A stretch of 64,000 nucleotides of DNA from Blastococcus haudaquaticus (GCF_900230285.1 NZ_OCNK01000003.1:124001-188000), one strand, 5' to 3'. Counted from the stretch's first letter, positions 16,837 through 26,234 are shown. Numbers and translations: made by a program. Notes: generated by a model not told the origin, from the letters alone.

Positions 16837-17691
16837 GTGGCGGTCACCGTCCTCGACCAGGCCCCGAACCTCGGTCAGCTGTACGCCAAGGCCGCCGTCA
16901 CGGCGCGCGGCCGGGGCGGCGACCTGCCCGACACGCGGCTCGCGCGCCACGGCGTCCAGGTCGACCCGGCGCACCTGGCCGCCTACGCGCGGGTGTGCGG
17001 GATGCCGCTGAGCGACGTCCTGCCGGCGACCTACCCGCACATGCTCACCTTCCCGCTGCAGATGGCGCTGATGAGCGACCGCTCGTTCCCGCTCGCGCTG
17101 CCCGGGCTGGTGCACGTGCGCAACCGGATCGAGGTGCTCCGGGCCGTGCGGGCCCACGAGCCGCTCGACCTGGAGGTGTGGGCCGAGAACCTCGCCGCCC
17201 ACCGCAGCGGCGCCGTCGTCGACCTCCGCGCCACGGTGTCGGCCGGGGGTGAGGAGGTCTGGCGGTCCACGTCCAGCTACCTGGCCCGCGGGGCGACGGC
17301 TCCCGACGGCGCGCCGCAGGCCGACGTCGAGGTCTCCGTCGGCGGCCTGGAGCGGGTGGTCGCGACCTGGCGCGTCCCGGACGACGCCGGGCGCCGCTAC
17401 GCCAAGGTCTCCGGTGACGTGAACCCGATCCACCTGTCGGGGCTCACCGCCAAGGCGTTCGGGTTCAAGCGGGCGATCGCGCACGGGATGTGGGTCAAGG
17501 CCCGGGTGCTCGGCGCGCTGGCGGGTCGGCTGCCCGACGCCGTGACGGTCGACGTCCGGTTCACGAAGCCGCTGTTCCTCCCCTCGACGGTCACCCTCGC
17601 GACGGAGCAGCACGACGGCGGGTGGGACGTCGCCGTCCGCAACGAGAAGAGCGGGACCGAGCACGTCGTCGGGACCGTCCGCCCGCTGTAG
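16837..17691 (+). CDS. htdX: Double-hotdog 3-hydroxyacyl dehydratase (HtdX-like MaoC)
   Basis: 284 aa from GTG 16837, directly after the FabG4 stop. The N-terminal half is a degenerate hotdog; the C-terminal half carries [28 protein letters not shown], the hydratase-2 motif with Asp and His. This is the layout of HtdX/HtdY (R)-specific dehydratases of about 280 aa. It acts on 3-hydroxyacyl-thioesters in the same pathway as the upstream reductase. Translational coupling with fabG4 is likely. Confidence 0.9.
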   Translation: MAVTVLDQAPNLGQLYAKAAVTARGRGGDLPDTRLARHGVQVDPAHLAAYARVCGMPLSDVLPATYPHMLTFPLQMALMSDRSFPLALPGLVHVRNRIEVLRAVRAHEPLDLEVWAENLAAHRSGAVVDLRATVSAGGEEVWRSTSSYLARGATAPDGAPQADVEVSVGGLERVVATWRVPDDAGRRYAKVSGDVNPIHLSGLTAKAFGFKRAIAHGMWVKARVLGALAGRLPDAVTVDVRFTKPLFLPSTVTLATEQHDGGWDVAVRNEKSGTEHVVGTVRPL

Positions 17692-17728
17692 TCAGCTCGA
17701 GGACCCCGTCCGGAGGAAGGCCCATCCC

Positions 17729-18943
17729 ATGCCCGTCTCGTTCGACCTCACCGAGGACCAGCTCGAGCTGCAGAAGTGGGTGCACGAGTTCGCCGCGAAC
17801 GTCGTCCGTCCGGCGGCGCACGAGTACGACGAGCGGGAGGCGTTCCCGTGGGAGGTCCTGCAGGAGGCGGCGAAGATCGGCCTGTACTCCCTCGACTTCT
17901 TCGCCACCCAGTGGTTCGACGAGTCCGGGCTCGGCATCCCGCTCACCATGGAGGAGCTCTTCTGGGGTGACGCCGGCATCGGCCTGGCGATCGTCGGCAC
18001 CACTCTCGCCGCGGCGTCCGTGCGGGCCAACGGCACCGACGAGCAGGTCGGGCAGTGGATCCCGGCCATGTTCGGCACGGAAGCCGAGCCGAAGGTCGCC
18101 GCGTTCTGCTCGAGCGAGCCCGACGCGGGGTCCGACGTCGGCGCGATGCGCACCCGGGCGGTCTACGACGAGGCCTCCGATGAATGGGTGCTCACCGGCA
18201 CCAAGACCTGGGCGACCAACGGCGGGATCGCCGACATCCACGTGGTGACCGCCGTCGTCGACCCGGAGCTGAAGGCCCGCGGGCACGCGAGCTTCGTCGT
18301 CCCGCCGGGCACACCGGGCATCAGCCAGGGGCAGAAGTTCCTCAAGCACGGCATCCGGGCCTCGCACACCGCCGAGGTCGTCCTCGACGACTGCCGGATC
18401 CCCGGCGACTGCCTGCTCGGCGGCCGGGAGAAGCTCGAGGAGCGTCTGGCGCGCGCCCGCGAGGGCGCGAAGAGCGGCCGCACCCAGCCGTCGATGGCCA
18501 CCTTCGAGCGCACCCGGCCGGCCGTCGGCGCGCAGGCCGTCGGCGTCGCCCGCGCGGCCTACGACTACGCGCTGGAGTACGCCAGGCAGCGGGTGCAGTT
18601 CGGCCGGCCGATCATCGAGAACCAGTCGATCGCGTTCATGCTCGCCGACATGAAGACGTCCATCGACGCCGCCCGGCTGCTGGTCTGGCGCGCCGCGTGG
18701 ATGGCCCGCGTCGGTCAGCAGTTCACCGCCGCCGAGGGCTCGATGTCCAAGCTGGTCGCGGGCGAGACCGCGGTCCGGGTGACGGAGAAGGCGATGCAGA
18801 TCCTCGGCGGCAACGGCTACACGCGGGAGTACCCGGTGGAGCGCATGGCCCGCGACGCCAAGATCTACACGATCTTCGAGGGCACGTCGGAGATCCAGCG
18901 CCTGGTCATCGCCCGCACGATCTCCGGCGTCCACGTGCGTTGA
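17729..18943 (+). CDS. Acyl-CoA dehydrogenase
   Basis: 404 aa, ATG 17729 after GGAGGAAGG. Classical ACAD features: [14 protein letters not shown] (FAD/substrate loop), [43 protein letters not shown] and [11 protein letters not shown] with the catalytic Glu. It oxidises acyl-CoA to trans-2-enoyl-CoA, passing electrons to ETF. It is the last gene of the fadA2-fabG4-htdX group (37 bp behind htdX) and gives the locus a second FadE-type enzyme. Confidence 0.93.
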   Translation: MPVSFDLTEDQLELQKWVHEFAANVVRPAAHEYDEREAFPWEVLQEAAKIGLYSLDFFATQWFDESGLGIPLTMEELFWGDAGIGLAIVGTTLAAASVRANGTDEQVGQWIPAMFGTEAEPKVAAFCSSEPDAGSDVGAMRTRAVYDEASDEWVLTGTKTWATNGGIADIHVVTAVVDPELKARGHASFVVPPGTPGISQGQKFLKHGIRASHTAEVVLDDCRIPGDCLLGGREKLEERLARAREGAKSGRTQPSMATFERTRPAVGAQAVGVARAAYDYALEYARQRVQFGRPIIENQSIAFMLADMKTSIDAARLLVWRAAWMARVGQQFTAAEGSMSKLVAGETAVRVTEKAMQILGGNGYTREYPVERMARDAKIYTIFEGTSEIQRLVIARTISGVHVR

Positions 18944-19199
18944 CCGGAAGCCGGACGGCGGGTTGCCGTGAACCGTTGTGCACAACGCCCCTGCCTCGCC
19001 TTGTGACTTCTCGTCCTGGCTCTCCGGCGCCCTGACCTGCTGGTTCGGGCCGATGATCTCGATCGGATAACGCCGCGCCCCACTGGTGGACGGGAGCGTG
19101 GCGGCACGGTTCCGGCCCCGCTCCGCGTGATCTCGTGCACGCCGTCCGGACCGCCGGGCCACCGCCCCGGCGATTCCGGGTTCCTCTCAGGGAGTCGAC
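18944..19199. other. Gene-free stretch with a 14-bp palindrome
   Basis: 256 bp before the surface-protein gene. It contains the perfect palindrome CGTTGTGCACAACG at 18974-18987, which may be an operator or part of the upstream terminator. Otherwise I see nothing definite; the surface-protein promoter must lie here. Confidence 0.5.
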
Positions 19200-20378
19200 G
19201 TGCAATTCACGTCATCACCCCGTCGTGCGCTCGGCATCCTGGCCGCCGGCACGATCGGGCTGTCCTCAGCACTGCTCGGCGTCGCCGGGGTCGCGAGCGC
19301 GACCCCGGGCGGCGCCGTGGCGACCGATGCCGAGGTCGCGGCGGCGCTGAGCGTCCCCGCCGCGCCCCAGTACCTGGAAGTCGACGGCGTCGGCGACGGC
19401 ACCTTGGATGTCTCGTTCCTCGTGGGCTTCTACGACGCCGATGTGGAGTCCCCGACCACGGGATACGAGGTCAGCACGGACAACGGTTCGACCTGGGCCC
19501 CGCTGACCACCACGACGCCCTACGGCAACAACGAGCACGAGGGGACGGTGTCCGGCCTCACCAACAAGACCACCTACACCGTGATCGTGCGGGCGACCAG
19601 CGCTGCCGGTCCGAGCGCCAACAGCAACTCGGACACCGGCACCCCGGCCAAGCCCGTCGGCGCGCCCGTCGGACTCACCGTGACCACCTCCCCGGGCAAG
19701 GTGACCGCCAGCTGGACCGCACCCACGGTCGCCGGCTCGTACGAGGTGGACGGCTACGTCGCCTCGATCTTCCAGGGCGAGATGGGTGACCTCCTCTGCG
19801 CGACCACCGCGGCCGTCGTCACGTGCACCGGTGACGCGGACTTCGGTACCGAGTGGCAGATCGCCGTGGTCGCGATCGACACGGAGGGCAATGCGGGGGT
19901 TCGGTCGGCGCCCGTCGCGACCGGGGTCATCCCCTTCCCCGCCGCTGTCCCTGCGTCCGACGGACCCCTGACCCCCGTCGCCGGCTCGTCCGACAAGGTC
20001 GTCGCGGGCACGTCGATGACCGTGACCGGGAGCGGCTACGAGCCCGGCTCGACCGTCACCGTCCTGATCTACTCCTCGCCCCAGATCCTGACCACGGTCG
20101 TCGCCGACTCCTCCGGGAACTTCACCGCCACCGTCACCGTGCCGGCCGGTATCGCGCCCGGACAGCACACGCTGGTCGCCTCCGGTTACGACACGAACGG
20201 TGACTACCGATTCACCACGATGTCGGTCACGGTCTCCGCCGCCGGCGTCGCGACGGTCGCGACGCCCAAGCTGGCCGCGACCGGTGCCGACGTCACCGTC
20301 CCCGCGCTCGGTGGCATCGCCGTGCTGGGTCTGGGTGCGGGTCTCATCGCCGTCGCCCGCCGTCGCACGAACGCCTGA
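19200..20378 (+). CDS. Secreted fibronectin-type surface protein with LAATG sortase signal
   Basis: 392 aa, GTG 19200 after AGGGAG. A signal peptide (residues 1 to about 35, cut near VASA) is followed by two fibronectin-III-like domains (about 50-150 and 155-240) and an Ig-like repeat (about 245-345, GSGYEPGSTVTVLIYS). The C-terminus is LAATG (358-362), a hydrophobic helix, and RRRTNA, that is a complete cell-wall sorting signal of the LAxTG type used by class E sortases. The next gene is such a sortase. It is probably covalently anchored to peptidoglycan as an adhesin or scaffold. Confidence 0.85.
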   Translation: MQFTSSPRRALGILAAGTIGLSSALLGVAGVASATPGGAVATDAEVAAALSVPAAPQYLEVDGVGDGTLDVSFLVGFYDADVESPTTGYEVSTDNGSTWAPLTTTTPYGNNEHEGTVSGLTNKTTYTVIVRATSAAGPSANSNSDTGTPAKPVGAPVGLTVTTSPGKVTASWTAPTVAGSYEVDGYVASIFQGEMGDLLCATTAAVVTCTGDADFGTEWQIAVVAIDTEGNAGVRSAPVATGVIPFPAAVPASDGPLTPVAGSSDKVVAGTSMTVTGSGYEPGSTVTVLIYSSPQILTTVVADSSGNFTATVTVPAGIAPGQHTLVASGYDTNGDYRFTTMSVTVSAAGVATVATPKLAATGADVTVPALGGIAVLGLGAGLIAVARRRTNA

Positions 20379-20395
20379 CCCCACCAGCACCACCT

Positions 20396-20438
20396 GGGAG
20401 CCCGGGTCCGTTCCGTCACGGAGCGGACCCGGGCTCCC
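20396..20438 (+). terminator. 15-bp hairpin after the surface-protein gene
   Basis: GGGAGCCCGGGTCCG (20396-20410) is perfectly complementary to 20424-20438, with a further short TTCC/GGA pairing in the loop. It lies 17 bp past the stop and probably separates the abundant surface-protein message from the sortase. Confidence 0.8.
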
Positions 20439-20522
20439 GGCGCGTGCGGCCCGGAACGGCGCGACCGCGCACCTAGCATCTGGAAGCAGGCGGCGAGGCC
20501 GCAGCTCGACTCGGGGAGTGAC

Positions 20523-21272
20523 GTGCACACCTTGGACGCGGACGTGCGCAGTCCGGAACCGCGACCGGCGCCCGTGGAGCGGTGGCGCACGGTCGCCCAG
20601 GTGGTCGGCGAGGCGCTCGTGACCGCGGGGCTCGTCGTCCTGCTGTTCGTCGTCTACGAGCTCCTCGTGACCGACGTGATCACCGACCGCCGCCAGGACG
20701 AGCTGTCCCAGCAGCTCCACGAGGACTGGGACCGGTCACCGACCGTGCTGCCCGTCCACGAGAGCAAGGTCGGCGACGCCTTCGGGGTGCTGCACATCCC
20801 GCGCCTCGGCCTGGACTACGAGCGCGTCGTCCTCGAGGGCACGCAGGAGCGGCAGCTCTCCCAGGGCCCCGGCCACTACGAGGGCACGGCCATGCCGGGC
20901 GAGCAGGGCAACGTCTCCTTCGCCGGCCACCGCGTCGGCAAGGGATCCCCGTTCCTCGAGCTCGACATCCTGCAGGCCGGGGACCCGATCGTCGTCGAGA
21001 CCTCCGACACCTGGTTCGTCTACCGGATGCTGGGCGACGCGGACCCCAGCGGCATCCCGGGACGGCAGATCGTGCGGCCCGAGGACATCGAGGTCATCTC
21101 GCCGACGCCGGGCGCCGCCGAGAACGCCCCGCCGACCGGGGCCTACCTGACCCTGACGACCTGCCACCCCCGCTACTCCGCGGAGCAGCGCATGATCATC
21201 CACGCGCGCCTGGACGCCACCGTCAGCAAGGCGGAGTCGCCCAACGGGCCCGCCGCCCTCAACGAGCGCTGA
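20523..21272 (+). CDS. Class E sortase
   Basis: 249 aa, GTG 20523 after GGGGAG. A single N-terminal membrane helix (about 28-48) precedes the catalytic barrel. His136 (SFAGHR), Cys214 (TLTTCHP) and Arg223 (YSAEQRM) form the transpeptidase triad. Class E sortases of high-GC actinobacteria recognise LAxTG and link proteins to lipid II; the upstream gene product ends in LAATG, so it is the obvious substrate. Confidence 0.92.
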   Translation: MHTLDADVRSPEPRPAPVERWRTVAQVVGEALVTAGLVVLLFVVYELLVTDVITDRRQDELSQQLHEDWDRSPTVLPVHESKVGDAFGVLHIPRLGLDYERVVLEGTQERQLSQGPGHYEGTAMPGEQGNVSFAGHRVGKGSPFLELDILQAGDPIVVETSDTWFVYRMLGDADPSGIPGRQIVRPEDIEVISPTPGAAENAPPTGAYLTLTTCHPRYSAEQRMIIHARLDATVSKAESPNGPAALNER

Positions 21273-21284
21273 GCAGGAGGACGC

Positions 21285-21443
21285 ATGTACGGCTGGATCT
21301 GGCGGCACCTGCCCGGCGCGACGCCCGTCAAGGCGCTGACCGCCCTCGTGCTGGTGCTCGCCGTCGTGGCGCTGCTGCTGTTCGTCGTCTTCCCGTGGGT
21401 CGAGCCGCACCTGCCCTTCAACGACGTGACCGTCGGCGGCTGA
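21285..21443 (+). CDS. 52-aa membrane protein following the sortase
   Basis: ATG 21285 with AGGAGG ideally spaced; 12 bp after the sortase stop. MYGWIWRHLPGATPVKA is followed by one hydrophobic helix (about 18-37) and FPWVEPHLPFNDVTVGG. Short proteins of this exact pattern (YGWLWR...PWVEP..PFNDVTV) commonly follow class E sortase genes in actinobacteria. The function is unknown; a sortase partner or topology factor is possible. Confidence 0.85.
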   Translation: MYGWIWRHLPGATPVKALTALVLVLAVVALLLFVVFPWVEPHLPFNDVTVGG

Positions 21444-21463
21444 CGGGCCGCTGACGGGCTGCC

Positions 21464-22651
21464 CTAGCGGTTGCGGCCGAGGGCGTCGTGGCTGGTGACC
21501 CAGTCGCCGGCCAGGATGGCCGAGGTCAGCGAGATGTCCCCGGCGAGGACGACGCCGGCGCAGATCTCGGCGAACTTCTGCACCTTGCCGGCGCCGTAGC
21601 AGCCCAGCATCTCCAGGCACTCCCGCTGGGTGGCCAGCCCGGTGCCCCCGCCGTAGGTCGCGACGATGAGCGACGTGAGGGTCGTCGACCAGTAGTAGTC
21701 GCCGTTCTCGCGCAGCTGCGTGTACGTGACGCCGGAGTGCGACTCGGCGACGTTGGCGACGTCCTGGCCGGTGGCGATGAACATCGCGGTCAGGCCGTTC
21801 GCCGCGTGCGCACCGTTGTAGGCCGCGCCCGACATGAACGCCCCCGCCATCCCGATCTGCCGGTACTCGAACAGCTGCCGGGTGTCGACGCCGGTGACGC
21901 GCCGGAGGACCTCGTCCGGGATCGTCACCTCGGCCACGACCCGCTTCCCCCGGGTCATGAGCATGTTGATCTGCGAGTGCTTCTTGTCCGTGTCGATGGC
22001 GCCCGACAGCACGTAGCGAGGGTGGTCGGGATGGTTCTCCCGGATCCACTCGCAGGCGGCCAGCGTCGCCTTGCCGGTCATGTTCTGCCCGGCCGCGTCG
22101 CCGGTCGTGTAGTTGACCCGCAGGTAGCGCAGCGGGCCGATCTGGTGCTGGCCGATGTAGGTGAGGCGGCCCGAGCGGGTCGTCGTCCCGGCGGCCGCCC
22201 GGATGCCGTCGAGGTGCTCGTCCACCCAGCGGCCGAACTCGCGCGCCTGCAGGGCGTCGTCGAACAGGAAGGCCGGCGCGCGCTGCATGTGGTCGTCGAC
22301 GACGGTCGCGCGGACGCCGCCGCACTCGCCGATGAGCCGCATCCCGCGGTTGTAGCTGGCCACCAGGGTGCCCTCCGTGGTGGCCATCGGGACGAAGAAG
22401 TCGCCCTGGGCGTGCTCGCCCCGCATCGCCAGCGGCCCGGCGACGCCGATGGGCACCTGGGCGACGCCGGTGAAGTTCTCCACGTTGCCCGGCAGCACGG
22501 CCGGGTCGAACGAGTACCTGCCCACGTGGTGGAGGTCGGCGCCGGTCTGCTCGGCGACGAAGGACTGCCGCTGGTGGGCCATCTCGTCGGTGTAGTCGTG
22601 CTCCCGGTCGCGCGGGATGCGGGCCCGGTGCGTGGACTGGACGTCGGTCAT
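21464..22651 (-). CDS. Hydroxymethylglutaryl-CoA reductase
   Basis: 395 aa, ATG 22651. HMGR motifs are complete: ATTEGTLVASYNRG with catalytic Glu93, TGDAAGQNMTGKA (NADPH loop, normally GDAMGMN), Lys223/224 in DTDKKHSQIN, Asp297 in IATGQDVANVAESH and His388 in TSHDALGRNR near the C-terminus. It would reduce HMG-CoA to mevalonate. No other mevalonate-pathway gene is in the window; actinobacteria normally use the MEP pathway, so its role is unclear. The GDAAGQN variant of the nucleotide loop is notable. Confidence 0.9.
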   Translation of the reverse strand: MTDVQSTHRARIPRDREHDYTDEMAHQRQSFVAEQTGADLHHVGRYSFDPAVLPGNVENFTGVAQVPIGVAGPLAMRGEHAQGDFFVPMATTEGTLVASYNRGMRLIGECGGVRATVVDDHMQRAPAFLFDDALQAREFGRWVDEHLDGIRAAAGTTTRSGRLTYIGQHQIGPLRYLRVNYTTGDAAGQNMTGKATLAACEWIRENHPDHPRYVLSGAIDTDKKHSQINMLMTRGKRVVAEVTIPDEVLRRVTGVDTRQLFEYRQIGMAGAFMSGAAYNGAHAANGLTAMFIATGQDVANVAESHSGVTYTQLRENGDYYWSTTLTSLIVATYGGGTGLATQRECLEMLGCYGAGKVQKFAEICAGVVLAGDISLTSAILAGDWVTSHDALGRNR

Positions 22652-22856
22652 GGGGCACCTTCTCGGGGCGACGGGCGGTCAGCTCCAGTGTGAGCCGGAT
22701 CACTTCCGGCCGCTCGCCACCGGCTCATGCGCCCGCCGGACGCCCACATCTCGAAGCCGCAACGATCGCGACGGCGCCGGACTTGGGGTGGACGCCCCGG
22801 CCCCTGGGCGCGAAGGTCGGGGGCGGACCTGCACTTCCGAGCCCCGGGGGACCACC
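22652..22856. other. Divergent promoter region, HMGR and peptide importer
   Basis: 205 bp between divergent genes. TGAGCCGG (22691-22698) and CCGGCTCA (22720-22727) form an inverted repeat close to the HMGR start, a possible operator. No further signal could be supported. Confidence 0.4.
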
Positions 22857-24383
22857 GTGCGCGCCTACCGACCACTCGCTCTCGCCGCTGCCGGCGGCCT
22901 CCTGCTCACCGCGTGCGGTGGAGGGGACAGCGTCGACACCGGCGGGGGCGGCGGGGGTGGCGGGGACAACGTCCTCGTCGCCGCCGTCAGCGCGCAGCCC
23001 GACCAGTTCGACCCGCACGTGACGAGCGCCTACCCGAGCTTCCAGGTGCTGGAGAACGTCTACGACACCCTGGTCGTCCCCAATGCCGAGGACCTCACGA
23101 TGGAGGCGAGCCTGGCGGAGTCCTGGGAGACCAGCGAGGACGGCCTCACCTGGACGTTCGCCCTCCGCGAGGGCGTGACCTTCCACGACGGCAGCGAGTT
23201 CGACTCCGCCGACGTCGTCTACTCCTACAACCGGATCATCGACGAGGAGCTGGCCAACTCCTACCGGTTCGCCAACGTCACCGCCGTCGAGGCCGACGGC
23301 CCGCAGAGCGTCGTCATCCGGGTGAGCCAGCCGACCCCGAACCTGCTGTCGCTGATCGGCGCCTTCAAGGGCATGGCGATCCTGCCGGAGGGTGCCGCCG
23401 AGGACCTCGACCTGACGACGGAGGCCAACGGGACCGGCCCCTTCCAGCTGGAGAGCTCCGACGCGAGCAGCACCGTCCTCACCGCCTACGAGGACTACTG
23501 GGGCGGGGCGCCGGCCATCGACGGCGTCGAGTACCGCTACATCACCGAGCCGGCCGCCGCGCTCACCGCGCTGGAGAACGGTGAGGTCCAGTGGACCGAC
23601 AACGTGCCGCCGCAGCAGGTGGAGTCCCTCGGTGAGAACGAGGACGTCGAGCTGGCCAGCACCCCGAGCGTCGACTACTGGTACATGTCGATGAACTACG
23701 CCCGGGAGCCCTTCGGCAACCCGCAGGTGCGCCGGGCCATCGCGACCGCCATCGACCGCGAGGAGGTCACCGAGGCGGCCCGCTTCGAGGCCGCCCGGGC
23801 CAACCAGACGGCGATCCCCGAGGACTCGTTCTTCTACTCCGACTACGCGCCGTTCGACGCCGACGAGGACGCCGCCCGTCAGCTGATGGAGGAGTCCGGC
23901 GTCACCACCCCGCTCACGATGGGGCTGATGGTCACCGACGAGTTCCCCGAGTCGGTCACCGCGGCGCAGGTCATCGCCAGCCAGCTCGAGGCGATCGGCA
24001 TCACCGTCGAGGTGGAGGTGCTCGACTTCGCCACCTGGCTCGACCGCCAGGACCAGGGCGACTTCGACGCCTTCATGCTCAGCTGGCTCGGCAACATCGA
24101 CCCCGCCGACTTCTACGAGGCCCAGCACATCACCGACGGGTCCAGCAACTACCAGGGCTACAGCAACCCGGAGGTCGACCGGCTGCTCACCGAGGCGTCC
24201 ACCGAGACCGACCAGGACGCGCGCAAGCAGCTCTACGACCAGGCCGCGAAGCTGATCGTCGACGACGTCAGCTACCTGTACCTCTACAACCCCGACGTCG
24301 TGCAGGCCTGGGTCCCGGGTCTCGAGGGCTACCGGATCCGGGCCGACCGCGCGATCAACTTCGAGGAAGTGGAGCTGCCCTGA
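22857..24383 (+). CDS. Peptide/nickel-type ABC transporter substrate-binding lipoprotein
   Basis: 508 aa, GTG 22857 with GGGGGA upstream. The N-terminus is a lipoprotein signal with lipobox LLTACGGG, then a glycine-rich linker and an SBP_bac_5 (DppA/OppA) fold: SAYPSFQVLENVYDTLV, TWTFALREGVTFHDG, then RRAIATAIDREEV. Residues 75 onward cover the full family. It captures peptides or similar solutes outside the membrane. It is the first gene of a five-gene importer operon. Confidence 0.93.
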   Translation: MRAYRPLALAAAGGLLLTACGGGDSVDTGGGGGGGGDNVLVAAVSAQPDQFDPHVTSAYPSFQVLENVYDTLVVPNAEDLTMEASLAESWETSEDGLTWTFALREGVTFHDGSEFDSADVVYSYNRIIDEELANSYRFANVTAVEADGPQSVVIRVSQPTPNLLSLIGAFKGMAILPEGAAEDLDLTTEANGTGPFQLESSDASSTVLTAYEDYWGGAPAIDGVEYRYITEPAAALTALENGEVQWTDNVPPQQVESLGENEDVELASTPSVDYWYMSMNYAREPFGNPQVRRAIATAIDREEVTEAARFEAARANQTAIPEDSFFYSDYAPFDADEDAARQLMEESGVTTPLTMGLMVTDEFPESVTAAQVIASQLEAIGITVEVEVLDFATWLDRQDQGDFDAFMLSWLGNIDPADFYEAQHITDGSSNYQGYSNPEVDRLLTEASTETDQDARKQLYDQAAKLIVDDVSYLYLYNPDVVQAWVPGLEGYRIRADRAINFEEVELP

Positions 24384-25321
24384 CCGGGTTCCTGCTCCGG
24401 CGGGCCGGCCAGTCCCTCGTGGTCCTGGCTGGTGTCAGCGTGCTGGTCTTCTCGCTGATCCACCTGGTCAAGGGGGACCCGGTCCGCCGGGCGCTCGGCA
24501 CGCGGTACTCCCAGGAGGCCTACGACGCCCTGCGGGCGCGCAACGGTCTGGACCTGCCGCTGGTCGAGCAGTACTTCACCTGGGCCGGGCGGGCGCTGAC
24601 CGGCGACCTCGGGGTCAGCTTCCGCAGCGGTGAGCCGGTGACGACGCTGATCGCCGAGCGGCTGCCGGCGACGCTGACCCTGGCGCTCGCCGCCATCGTG
24701 CTGGCCCTGCTGATCGCCGTTCCGCTCGGGACGATCTCGGCGCTGCGGCCCCGGTCGGTCGTCGACCGGATCGCCACCGTGATCAGCCAGTTCGGCATCT
24801 CCGTGCCGGACTTCTGGCTGGCCATCGTGCTGATCCTGGTGTTCGCCGGGACACTGGGCTGGCTGCCGTCCGGCGGCTACGTGCCGCTGACGGAGAACCC
24901 GGTCGAGTGGGCCCAGCGGCTGATCCTCCCGGCGATCGCCACCGGTGTGGTCTCCGGTTCGGTGCTCACCCGGTTCGTGCGGTCCAGCGTGCTGGAGGCG
25001 CTCGGCTCCGACCACGTGCGGACGGCGCAGGCGAAGGGTCTCCCGACCCGGCAGGTCTTCACCTGGCACGTGCTGCGCAACGCCCTGCTGCCCCTGGTCA
25101 CGGTGACCGGTGTCCAGCTGGCCTACCTGCTGTCCGGCGTCGTCGTCGTGGAGATCGTCTTCTCCTGGCCCGGGCTCGGCCAGCTGGCCCTGCAGGCGGT
25201 CGAGGCCCGCGACTACCCGGTGCTGCAGGGCGCCGTCCTGCTGTTCGCGCTGGTCTTCCTGGTGATCAACCTGCTCGTCGACCTGCTGTACACCCGGATC
25301 GACCCGAGGATCCGGCAATGA
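24380..25321 (+). CDS. Peptide-type ABC transporter permease (DppB-like)
   Basis: 313 aa if translation begins at CTG 24380, which overlaps the binding-protein stop (CTGA) and has GGAG five bases upstream; this gives the expected DppB N-terminus (MTGFLLRRAGQSLVV). The nearest conventional start, GTG 24419, would remove the first 13 residues. Six membrane helices are visible, and GSDHVRTAQAKGLPTRQVFTWHVLRNALLP is the EAA loop that contacts the ATPases. Confidence 0.88.
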   Translation: MTGFLLRRAGQSLVVLAGVSVLVFSLIHLVKGDPVRRALGTRYSQEAYDALRARNGLDLPLVEQYFTWAGRALTGDLGVSFRSGEPVTTLIAERLPATLTLALAAIVLALLIAVPLGTISALRPRSVVDRIATVISQFGISVPDFWLAIVLILVFAGTLGWLPSGGYVPLTENPVEWAQRLILPAIATGVVSGSVLTRFVRSSVLEALGSDHVRTAQAKGLPTRQVFTWHVLRNALLPLVTVTGVQLAYLLSGVVVVEIVFSWPGLGQLALQAVEARDYPVLQGAVLLFALVFLVINLLVDLLYTRIDPRIRQ

Positions 25322-25340
25322 CATTCAGCCGAGTCCTGCT

Positions 25341-26234
25341 GTGACCGCGGAACCCGTGCCGCTGCGGCCCGTCCGGCCGCGCTGGCGGGAGACCCTCGGG
25401 CTGCTCGTCCGCAACAAGGTCGCGCTCGGCGCGGCGCTGGTCCTGCTCGCGATCATCGTGGTGGCGGTCTTCGACCGGGCCTTCGCGCCGCAGTCGGCCA
25501 ACGCGCAGGACATCGCCGACCGGCTGCAGGCGCCCAGCTGGAGCCATCCCTTCGGCACCGACAACCTCGGGCGCGACATCCTCAGCCGGGTGATCATCGG
25601 CGCCTCGGTGTCGCTGAAGGTGGGCTTCCTGTCCGTCGGGCTGGCCCTCGTGGTCGGCACCCTGCTGGGGCTGCTGGCGGGCTACTACGGCGGGTGGGTG
25701 GACGACGTCCTCATGCGGCTGATGGACATGCTGTTCGCGTTCCCCGCGGTGCTGCTGGCCATCGCGATCCTGGCGATCCGCGGCCCGGGGACGTCGAACA
25801 CGATCATCGCGATCGCCGTCGTCTACGTGCCGATCTTCGCCCGCGTGACCCGGGCCAGCGTGCTCGGCGTCCGCGAGGAGGTCTACGTCCGCGCGTCCCG
25901 GTCGGTGGGCGCCTCGGACTTCCGGCTGCTGACCCGGCACGTGTTGCCCAACGCCGCGCCGCCGATCATCGTGCAGACGTCGGTCAGCCTCGCGTTCGCC
26001 GTCCTGGCCGAGGCGGCGCTGTCCTTCCTCGGGCTGGGCACCCAGCCGCCGAACCCGTCGTGGGGGCTCATGCTCGCCGAGGGCCGTGAGTTCATCGGGC
26101 TGGCCTGGTGGCTCGCCTTCTTCCCGGGCATGGCGATCGTGGTGACGGTGCTGTGCTTCAACCTGCTGGGCGACGGGCTGCGCGACGTGCTGGATCCGCG
26201 GCAGCGGACGCTGATGGCCGGTGGTGGGCGATGA
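25341..26234 (+). CDS. Peptide-type ABC transporter permease (DppC-like)
   Basis: 297 aa, GTG 25341. A long N-terminal helix and the FGTDNLGRDILSRVIIGAS motif mark the DppC/OppC family; VYVRASRSVGASDFRLLTRHVLPN is the EAA loop. An 8-codon ORF (25318-25344) overlaps both the DppB stop and this start and may pass ribosomes from one gene to the next, as this gene has no good ribosome site. It ends in an ATGA overlap with the ATPase gene. Confidence 0.92.
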   Translation: MTAEPVPLRPVRPRWRETLGLLVRNKVALGAALVLLAIIVVAVFDRAFAPQSANAQDIADRLQAPSWSHPFGTDNLGRDILSRVIIGASVSLKVGFLSVGLALVVGTLLGLLAGYYGGWVDDVLMRLMDMLFAFPAVLLAIAILAIRGPGTSNTIIAIAVVYVPIFARVTRASVLGVREEVYVRASRSVGASDFRLLTRHVLPNAAPPIIVQTSVSLAFAVLAEAALSFLGLGTQPPNPSWGLMLAEGREFIGLAWWLAFFPGMAIVVTVLCFNLLGDGLRDVLDPRQRTLMAGGGR

